From the NCBI GenBank assembly GCA_903813345.2, contig CAIIXF020000001.1, forward strand, positions 37,913,366-37,977,365: 64,000 nucleotides of DNA. Reading direction: 5' to 3'. Below, piece after piece: positions 50,901-60,098 of the stretch (the first letter of the stretch is position 1; every line of letters begins with the position of its first letter). The position numbers and the translations under genes were made by a program. Below the pieces are notes generated by a model that worked only from the letters and a program-made list of their open reading frames with translations, made no database searches and was not told the DNA's origin. The DNA comes from Owenia fusiformis. Lineage: Eukaryota > Annelida > Polychaeta > Sabellida > Oweniidae.

Positions 50901-51877
50901 CAAGTGGTGACATTATGCATGTTAATGCCGTTTTACCTCTACTGGACATAATATTCTCTTTGTCATACACGTCATAGAGAAAAATGTGAGTAATCTTGCT
51001 GGGTAGGAGATTGCAGATCTAGTTAACTTATCTAAACCTAAGAAGCTCTAATTTCACCTCACCTGTGCAAACCTATACAATTAACTCTAGATACACTGAC
51101 ATATTGAGTGCTATTCCTTTGCATAGATTATAAATATAATGCATTTTACAAATTGTTTTTTGTGTTCACGTTTGAGTGTAGGAGGTTAAACATGAAATTA
51201 AAGTTGATTTCATTTCTAACGTATCTGTATGGAAAACCAGAATAATATTGTCCCCTAATATAGTTTTTGCTGTTTTATTTTATTTGCCAGTTGGAAAAAG
51301 TACACAAAAAGACAGAACTGGAAGTACAACTGCAACAGCTCAGGCAAGTAACATCACTGGACACTATACAAAACATACAGCTATGAATTCACTTTCAAAT
51401 GAATTAAATCAGATGCATATTTTCAATTGTTTGTATCTGATGTGCATGAATATGAAACTAGTAAAAGTTATGTTAAAAGTGAAAACTTCATTTAAAATTC
51501 TGTCATTCCAACCGTTAGTGTATCTGAGTTATAACTCAAGTGCCAGTTGACAGATTTGGTACAAATTTTGTAGGCATTTTGTGGGCAATATTAAGACTCA
51601 ATTAAAAATGGCTGTCACTTTTCATAAAAAGTACTGCTTAAACGATTTTTTATATCTGTTCGTGAGAGTATGTCCAAAATGGCCAAAATCAAAGCAAATT
51701 GTTTTAAAATTGTCAAAAAGAGATATTTCTACCGGATTGTCATTTCTATCATGAAAAGTTTAAAATGTGGAGTGGTTTGAAAAAAATATGTTTTGTTCAA
51801 TGAGATTTGCATCTCTATGGAGTTGCTGTTTCCAGTTTAAAATATAATTTAATCCATTCATTTTCAGGATTGACTAA
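41936..51877 (+). CDS. Long GTSF1/Asterix-like CHHC zinc finger protein
   Basis: Exons 41,936-42,049, 43,129-43,255, 43,766-43,870, 45,189-45,267, 48,405-48,476, 48,860-49,077, 49,440-49,664, 49,861-50,237, 50,748-50,801, 51,291-51,343 and 51,868-51,877 join in frame (477 residues). Residues 16-36 and the next exon each hold a CX5HX9HX3C finger (CPYQNSH...HLMKC and CPFNARH...HVINC), the arrangement of GTSF1, which binds tRNA-like RNA and helps PIWI proteins silence transposons. [14 protein letters not shown] matches the acidic Trp motif behind GTSF1 fingers. The rest is unusual: GTSF1 is normally about 150-170 residues. A Gln/Pro-rich region with GRG motifs follows, then a charged helix [17 protein letters not shown]...LNPEELEKVHKK like the C-termini of PYM and eIF2A. 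The final donor is AG|GCAAGT (GC-AG). Confidence 0.9.
42318..43052. mobile_element. 0.73 kb fold-back element in GTSF1-like intron 1
   Basis: The left end CCCTATGCAGACAGAGCCTG and the right end, its inverse, enclose arms of roughly 250-290 bases (GGGTGCGGAGC, AACTAAGCCGTTTTGGGAC and inverses). The arms differ by scattered changes. Near-identical 63-residue shadow frames in both arms are a by-product of the inverted copies. No transposase is visible. Confidence 0.87.
44242..45066. mobile_element. 0.8 kb element with tandem core and CCGTCCGT run
   Basis: Ends are ATCCCATCGAA (44,242) and TTCGATGGGAT (to 45,066). A CCGTCCGTCCGTACGTACG run lies inside the left end. The core repeats a unit of about 140 bases containing GCGATTTTGTTCATATTTGG and AAAATGGCCGCC at least three times. 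The plan is like the 2.8 kb element at 31,298. Outside it, a 33-base direct repeat (AAGTTAAAACA(A/G)CTCCCTAG...) flanks both sides at 44,199-44,231 and 45,102-45,134, too long for an ordinary target duplication. Confidence 0.75.
45993..48367. mobile_element. 2.4 kb long-TIR element, CAC ends, 5 bp duplication
   Basis: Inverted repeats of about 540 bases (45,993 to about 46,535, and about 47,823 to 48,367) begin CACGCGGTAGTATCTC. The target duplication GGTAT is intact on both sides (45,988-45,992 and 48,368-48,372). The 1.3 kb core shows only short open frames. CAC termini with 5-base duplications are typical of the Transib/RAG superfamily, though long arms are not; the assignment is weak. It lies in intron 4 of the GTSF1-like gene and stops 37 bases before exon 5. 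Confidence 0.88.
48610..48685. repeat. Three copies of a 24 bp unit
   Basis: The unit is GTGNNTACAAATCATTCTA with (C/T)CAGT between copies, repeated about three times. It is a short minisatellite in the intron before exon 48,860. Confidence 0.8.
49264..50970. repeat. Dispersed approx 100 bp repeat, copies within GTSF1-like introns
   Basis: Related stretches with GTTGGCATCTGTAACAAATG followed by GTGGTGACATTTTGCATGTT occur at about 49,300-49,370 and 50,870-50,930, with a further one outside the gene at about 54,625-54,690 and a partial one at about 50,640-50,690 (CATTTTGTCATGTTAATGCC). The copies sit in one orientation. They resemble fragments of one short interspersed element; no promoter boxes or tail were identified. 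Confidence 0.6.
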
Positions 51878-54785
51878 CTGCAGGCAAGAAACAAGTCAAG
51901 ATACTTATGTGGATTGCTTTCTTCCATGAGATGTACAATGGATGCCACAACATTTTACAGTTGACCTTGGATTTTAGTTCAACCTGGATTTTTAGTTCTT
52001 AATTAAAAATTATAAGAGATAATTATAAGATTGCTCTATCACTATTAGTAGTACAGATGGCAGTCATTTCTGGATAAAAGAAAACTATTTTAAAGATATT
52101 CAGCTGATTTTAATTCATAAGGGAGGTACAGTACATCGATATATTGATTTAGAGGCATATTGGAACTAATTTGGTTGAGAAGCATCCAAGAAAATATATG
52201 TTGGGTCTGGGATATATCTACAGCATGCACTTAATTGTTGTATATTTATATGGCTTGATGTTGTGTACATGTTGTCCATTGAATATACAGAGTGTCATGT
52301 TATGGTGTATGTTGGGTCTGGTGTGTATTTGAAGTATGGAACGTTAACGTTCAAAAGGTGAGGAGGATAGTAGTAGTATGAAATGTGATCAGTCATATTT
52401 TGTATTTAATGACACTATACACATTTTCTTGTATAATATTACATAATTATATAAGCATAATGTTGACTTGATCTAAACTTATATTTTGGTACAGTATGTT
52501 GGATTTGGGATATTGGTTCCAGTTAGGCTGGCCAGTATGTTGAATCTGGGGTGCTGTAACTGAAAATGCACTTGCGATGGGTGTAGTAATTTCTGACATT
52601 TTGATGTCAAAATGAAACGTTCCTTCATCATAATTCTGTATAGGTCCTTCATTATGTGGATTAGCGAATGATGTGCACTATACGTTTGTATATGGGTATC
52701 GTAGTGTTGTATGTTGTATAGCTTGCATTGGAGAGCATCACAAGTCCATATAAGGAGGGTCCTATACGTGGGGCATATGTAGCCTCATGGCCGTTATATA
52801 GGCCACCTGATGTGCCTTTATATGTCGTGGCACCTTGATTATAGATTAGCTTACTTTTCCTGTTTATGTGTATTAAGGTTCATAATTTGACTGTCAATAA
52901 GTGTTTTATTGTATAATTTTTCGAGGAACTATGGATAGCATATTTTCATATAAAATTTGTCGAGGGCCTTTCTAATGTTGGATAAATATTGCACTAATTT
53001 GCTGTTGGTGTATATCATATTTTTGAGCTATCTGTTATGTGTACATTAAACAGACTGTATTTGGATTTTTATCAGAATATCTTGAATGCCCCTTGTATAC
53101 GTGCATAAATGTACATTTATATATGGCATATTTTGTATGATATATTTGGATACAACTCTTAGTGATATTTTGTAATATATTGTACAATATCAAATGCAGG
53201 CTCATAGTCAGGATTTTCCAGAAAGGTTCACTGAAAAAAGGGCTGGGGGTTGTTACAAACCTAACAAATGCCAAATAAGTTTGAGCCATTTTTTTAAAAA
53301 TTTGAGGCCCACAAATTCTTGCAAAAATGAGGTTTATTTTAGAAAATGAGATGAAAAAGATAAATTTTTATAGGGGGGATTACCCTTCAAATTCCATTGG
53401 CAATGGACCTGCAGTAGCATATTTTGCTTAATGGCAAGACAAAGTTTTAAAATACAAATTAAAAAAAGAAAATATTGTTATACAATGTATTTTATACAGA
53501 TGTGATTCTTAATAATGTTTTCTCAACTGTATGCTGATTATGTAATATTTTATCCAACAATAAGAGGCTCCGACCTTCTAACATTAACCAAAAACCAATT
53601 AGACCACTTTGTACAATATATTTATAATAATGTTGAGTCAAATGCATCAAGTCTATTTTTCCCAGCTCTAAAAGGAAATTTAATAATACTACAAGTCCAG
53701 ACAATGTCTTAAACAAATGACCCTGGCCATAGGAAAACCGGTCTTATCACAAAAATTAAAATTATGCTACAGAGTCAAAAATGTGCCCAAGATTAAGAGC
53801 AAAATGTGCTAAATTCAAATCCGACTTTTTGGTCTATATATGCAAGAAAAAAGTGTTTAGACATAAGCAATGGCTCATTTGAAAGGTCTCTTTGTGCTTT
53901 TCAAGTTAAAGAAAAATCAGAATATTGAAAAAATCTGTGATAAAACCCCTTTTCCTGTGGCCTGGCTCAAATATACATGCCCTTAATGTATGGGGTCAAC
54001 TATATTTTGGTAAGGTAGTGTATTATTCTCAACATGTTTAAATAGTAGTTAGCTCCAAATAGAAAGTGTCATACAGTTTATTTATTGATAGCATCACTAT
54101 GTTATAACTGGGGCTACACACAATGAACAATATCATGGATCAGTTTATGTACTAATTTTGAGTTTTTAATCTAAGTATTTTGACTGAATATGTGAGAGCT
54201 GCAGTGTTTTTAGGAAATCACTGTATGTATCTTGTGCCTCTAGTATTTTTCAATTTTTCTTTATGCAAGAGATTTTTATGATTGTCATGTAGTTGTGTGT
54301 AAGTGAATTGCAAAATCTTTGGTTTAATCAATCAACTGACACATAGATGGCAGGATATGTTACATGTACAAGGAGCACATGAAAACATGATGCAAGTAAT
54401 GTGTTCCATTTTACAGAATGAAAATAATAGAGTAGCAAATATAACATCCAGCGATAGCATGACTAATCCCTTGGTTATTAGAATTACCAAGTCACGATAA
54501 CTTTTAAAGGAAATCTGATACTTGATACAATGCACAGCCACGGTATATGTATAAAACATTTTTCATAGAACTCTGACTCGATTTTTATGTCATATTTTTT
54601 TGTGACGCTAGTTACTGTAGTTAGCGATTGGCGGTTGGCGTCTGTGACAAATGGTGGTGACATTTTGCATGTTATCGCCTTGTTTTATACATGTTCCCCG
54701 GGCCTATGGTACAATGTCATCTGGTGATTTCTAGGAATTTTCTTAGATCATACTTCCTTGTACTGTATAGGAGTATTACAATAAA
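51878..54785 (+). other. 3' UTR/flank of the GTSF1-like gene
   Basis: After the TAA at 51,875-51,877 the sequence is AT-rich without supported exons. AATAAA at about 54,779 could be a polyadenylation signal, but earlier ends are possible. Open frames on either strand here are short and carry no recognisable domain. Confidence 0.35.
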
Positions 54786-54954
54786 AAACTTTAGTTAAAA
54801 ATGAGTATGTATGTTTTGTAAGAACATTTAAGATGTGATATAAAAATAGATGCAAGAAATGAATCACTGGTTTGATCCATTGAGCTGAAAACTTTCCATT
54901 AAACTGGTAAAACTGTTAAGCACAATGAAATACATACAATAAGCCTCAGTCTAA

Positions 54955-55160
54955 TGTTTTAAAGATATCTATTTAATGAAAAACTCTAAATTTTTATTGT
55001 TTACAACTCTCCATTGTTCATTTGGGCTTGACAAAATAGCAAGTTTCTAGGGCTGTATTCATCATAAAGTGAAGAAAATCAATTTTCCCTCCCATTTTCT
55101 TACTACCTTGATTTTTGCTCAACCAAGTTGTCATTTTCATTATTTTGTGCAGCTTTTTAG
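54955..55160 (-). pseudogene. Relic of a Toll-like receptor C-terminal tail
   Basis: On the minus strand this stretch aligns with the last coding bases and 3' flank of the intact TLR at 60,099-62,432. The TLR's AQINENDNVVEQ corresponds to AQNNENDNLVEQ here, and LHDEYNPRNL to LYDEYSPRNL. The frame is interrupted by stops, and no TIR or ectodomain remains upstream. It is a truncated copy of the host gene family, left of the 4.3 kb element and about 5 kb from the intact copy. Similarity was judged by eye. Confidence 0.72.
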
Positions 55161-55388
55161 GTTGAAGATAGCATATTGTCTAATGTTAAAATGGGAATGT
55201 GTGGTCTGACAATACTCCCAGTAAAATCTGTCCAAAATTTTTTTCAATACACAATGTGATACACAAACAGCCTACTGTATTTGCATGGTTTTTCACAAAT
55301 TGATTTTAGTGTGGTTGACATAATGTCTTAGTATATCTGTATATCAAGGGAACGATGATTCAGTTTATATTGCTTCATAACAGCATTA

Positions 55389-58300
55389 TAATAGTGTGGG
55401 AGCAAAAGTCCAAATAAGAGGTTCCGTGTCCTTTTTAGAGGCGAGCTAAGCGACATATGTTTTCATGAACTATACATGATACTGATCAAGAAAAATGATG
55501 TTGGCAATTCTGAATCCGCGACGGCGTTGCTATGGTAACCAAGTTAATATGCCACGCCCACTTTAAGGGGCTCTTTTCAGTGTATGGCCCCTATCTCTGT
55601 CATTATTGCTCAGATTTAAATGAAATTCACACCAAATGGAAGGTAATGGATAATGCAATCAGGAAATATTAAGTTGACAATTCTGAATCCGATATTGCGT
55701 TGCTATGGTAACAAAGTAAATGTCCCACATCCACTTTTAGGGGCTCTTTTCAGTTTGGTCCCTATCTTTGTCAATATTGCTCAGATTTAGGTGAAATTTG
55801 TACCAAATGAAAGGTGATGGAAAGTGCAATTCAAACAGGTTACAAAATATGCAAATAAGGTGATTTGCATATTAATTATGACGTCATAACCATTTGTTCT
55901 TGCACATTTTATTTTAATCATGATGTATAAATCTGGGAAATTATCGTCTTTAAAATGGTCAGTAATGCTTTTAACTAGTTAATTAGTTTATTTATTTTCG
56001 TTAAGTTTATTAGTTTATTTCATTCATACATGTATGGTCATAAAAAATGAAAAATTGTAATGAAAATATCCAATTCAAGTTGTTGCTATGGTAACAGTAT
56101 GTTGCAAAACTATTTGCTGTAAAAATAATTCTTTGGGAAATGTTTCATTTTCACCAGTTGACTGACATGTATTCCTTCTAAGATTTGATTGCAGAGAATA
56201 ACCTAATAACGATAGAAACGTATCTTATTTAAATTGTGTTATATTATGATGTCATAATGGCAATTATGAATCAGGGGCGTAGCCAGCTTTCAATCAGGGA
56301 CGCAATCAGCTTTCAATTAGGGGCGCATCTTGCTTTCAATCAGGGGGTGTGATCTCGGCATAAGAAACTATAAAATGTTTAATTAGTCTTAAATTTTACA
56401 AAAATTCCTTCAAAATTGAGCTAGAAGCTTCAAGTCAAAAGCATTTTAAATCTCTTCTTTTCTCTAATGGTTCTATTTTTATATTTTTATTGGTTAATGG
56501 GGGGTAGGCTATGCCTATGTTAGCTATGCTATTCAGGCGAATATGCCGTCCCCAATTTCAGGTCTTTTCCAAAGTTTTGATTCTATCGGTTGGCATGATG
56601 ATAGCTCTGGTGTATAAGAAATTTTCATCAAATGGAAACTAAAGAATCAGACAATGCATGGGGAATGCAATTTGACAGACTGGCATACCTGTTATGGTAT
56701 GACTATCATAGCTGTTTTCGTGATTATTTTCTTGAAATAAGATAAAATTGCTCAAGATGATTCCAAATTAGTACCTTGTCCTTTGACATTCACCATAAAA
56801 GTAGGTCAAAGCTGAAAACTATGGTTGATTTTCATTATATTTCTTGATAGGTATAAAGTATGATCAAGAAATATTATGTGCAATTCTGAATCTGCGATGA
56901 CGTTGCTATAGTAACCAAGTAAATATGCCATGCCCATTTTTAGGGGCTATTTTCAGTGTTTGGCCCCCATCTCCACCATTATTGCTCAGATTTTGATGAA
57001 ATTCAGATCAAATTGAAGGTAATAGATAATGCAATCAGGAGGTATTAAGTTGACAATTCTGAATCAACGATGGCGTTGCTATGGTAACAAAGTGAATATG
57101 CCCCACCCAATTTTAGGGGCTCTTTTCAGTGTTTCGCCCTTATCTTCTTCATTATTGCTCAGATTTAGATGAAATTTGCACCAAATTAAAGGTAATAGAT
57201 AGAGCAACCAGACAGTTAGTAAACTATGCAAAAAGGATGATTTACATATTGATTATGACGTCATAACTGTTTGTTCTTGCATATTTTATCTTAATCATGA
57301 TGTATTAATCTGTGAAATTATTGTCTTTAAAATACACTGTAGTCAGTAATGCTTTTAACTAGTTAATTAGTTTATTTCTTTTAGTTGAGTTTATAATTTT
57401 ATTGCATTCATACTTGCATGGTCATTAAAACTGAATAAATCTAAAAATGTAATGAAAATCTCTAATTTATACTGTTGCTATGGTTACAGCACGTAGCAAA
57501 ACTATCTGATGTAAAAATAATTTTACATTTTGACTAGTTGACTGACACATGTATTCTTTTTAAAATATGATGACAGAAAATAATCTTATGACTATAAAAA
57601 ATTATTTAATTTAAATTATGTTATATTATGATGCCATAATGGCAATTAATAATCAGGGGTGCAGCCAGCGTTCAGTCAGGAGAGGGGGGGGGGTTACGAT
57701 CGTGGCATAAGCAACCCAAAAATGTTTTTAAGATTTGTTTTGAATTCTACAAAAATTGATGCAACTTCCTTCAAAACTGAGCAAGAAGCTTCAAGTCAAA
57801 ATGATTTTAAAGCTCTTCTCCTATTTAATGGTTCTATTTTTTTGTTTATGGGGGCGCACCCATCGCACTCCCTGGCAATGCATATGTTAATCCAATATGA
57901 TGTTGCTATGGTAACTAGGTGAATATGCCATTCCCACTGTTCAGGGCTTTTCCAAAGTTTTGCTTCTATCTTTGTCATGATTACAGCTTGAGTGTATATG
58001 AAATATTCACCAAATTGAAGCTAAAGATTCAGACAATGCATGGATTATGTTGATTGACTGACTGGCATACCCATTGTAGCATTAATAGCTGCTAATGGTT
58101 TTGAAATCTATAATAATATGTTCAATGTCAATTTACATAAAAATAATATCATTTTATGGTATAGGTCAATACTTTAGCCTATTTCATCTTTTTAGGTCAT
58201 GTAGACAGAGCCTATTTCATCTTTTTAGGTCATGTAGACTGCTAATTAGTTTCGTGCTTGGTAAAATTAATCTTAGCAAAATTGTCAATTAAATCCCAGG

Positions 58301-59667
58301 GATTTGTGAAATTTATTATTACATTTTGCATTTTGTTAAATGTTTGTCAAGTGTTTTTAGGCGATTAATGGAATAGTTAGTACCAATGTCTATTACAGTG
58401 GAATCATTTTGACCAATTTTACCTTATTTCAAGAAAATAATCACAAAAAGCAGCTATGATATCATAACAGGTACTTAGTATGTCAGTCAGCCAATCTACA
58501 TTATTCATGTATTGTCTGATTCACTTAGCATATTCACCTAATGATTACCATAGCAACATTGTATAGAATTAACATAGGCAGTGCTTAGGGGGATGGGGGT
58601 GCGCTGGGTTCACCCACCCTCTAATAACCAATAAAAATAGAACCAATAGATAAAAGAATACTTTCAACTTGAAGCTTTTTGCTAAATTTTGAAGGAAGTT
58701 GCATCAATTTTTGTAATATTCAAAACCTATCCTTCTGGGTTGCCTGTGCCATGATCGCAGGCCCCCTTCTGACTGAAAGCTGGCTGTGCCCCTGATTAAA
58801 AATTGCAATTATGACATCATAATATAACACAATCCAAATTTAATAACTATGGGTATTGTTAGATTATTTTCTGTCACCAAATTTTAAAAAGAATACATGT
58901 CCGTCAACTGGTCAAAATGTAACATTTCCTAAAGAATTCTTGTTTACAGCAGATAGTTTTGTTACATGCTGTCACCAAAGCAACAGTGTGAATTGGACAC
59001 TTTCATTATATTTATTCAATTCTTATGATCATACATGTATGAATGAAATAAACTAATAAACTCAACTAAAATAAATAAACTAAACTAGTCAAAAGCATTA
59101 TACTGACCATTTTAAAGACAATGATTTCCCAGATTTATACATTATGATTGTAATAATATATGCAAGAACAAACAGTTATGACGTCATAGTTGAAATGCAA
59201 ATCACAATATTTGCATATTTTAAAAATTGTTTGATTGCTCTATTTATTACCTTTAATTTGGTGCAAATTTCATCTAAATCTGAGCAATAATGACAAAGTT
59301 AGGGACCAAACACTGAAAATAGCTCCGAAAAGTGGGCGTGGCATATTTATTTTGTTACCATAGCAACGCCATATCGGATTCAAAATTGCCAAATTAATAT
59401 TTCCTGATTGCATTATCCATTACCTTCCATTTTGGTGTGAATTTCATCTAAATCTGAGCAATAATGACAGAGATAGGGACCATACACTGAAAAGAGACCC
59501 TAAAAGTGGGCGTGGCATATTTACTTGGTTACCATAGCAACGCCGTCGCGGATTCAAAATTGCCAACATCATTTTTCTTGGTAAGTATCACGTATAGTTC
59601 ATGAAAATATATGTCGCTTAGCTCGCCTCTAAAAAGGACACGGAATGACCCTTGCTCCCATACTATA
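55389..59667. mobile_element. 4.3 kb inverted-repeat element with X-box-like motifs
   Basis: The outer ends face each other (ATAGTGTGGGAGCAA at about 55,391 and TTGCTCCCATACTAT at 59,653-59,667), followed by long arms sharing TTTTTAGAGGCGAGCTAAGC and GCGTTGCTATGGTAAC. The left half is itself doubled (about 55,510-56,290 and 56,870-57,660). GTTGCTATGGTAAC or its inverse occurs about ten times. Sections with CAGGGGCGTAGCCAGC (56,273; altered at 57,652; inverted near 58,775-58,797) resemble hAT-type MITE ends. A 32-base tandem duplication lies at about 58,176-58,240. No transposase frame is visible. It lies between the TLR relic and the intact TLR. Confidence 0.8.
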
Positions 59668-60098
59668 AGAGAAGATCATACATATCAATTGATCAATCAG
59701 TGTTTATTAGGTTTATGGAGTCAGATGCGAGTAGGTAGTTACCAGTTTCACCACCAGGTGACCAATTCGGGTCAGTTAACATGGCAGCTCTAGAAAATCC
59801 CAAATGGAACAAATGGAAATATTTCCAATAAAACAAAATATCATCTGTCCAATTAAAGAATATTTCACATTATGTGATTTCATAACATGGGGACTTCTCT
59901 AGAAGTCACAAATCAAATTTTCAAAGTTGATAAACAATGTTTGAAACCACATTGGTAGATGTTTATGTGTCTTTATTTCCACCTTAAAGATGAGTACGAA
60001 AATTAGTTTAAATTTAAAAAATTACAACATGTATATACAGAATGAAATTCTACAAGTAGATTTCAAATATGATATCACTTTGACTGAATTTTGAATAT
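59668..60098. other. Short AT-rich spacer before the TLR stop codon
   Basis: No gene is seen. The part next to 60,098 resembles the sequence left of the TLR relic near 54,955-55,020, so it is shared 3' flank of the duplicated receptor. Confidence 0.5.
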
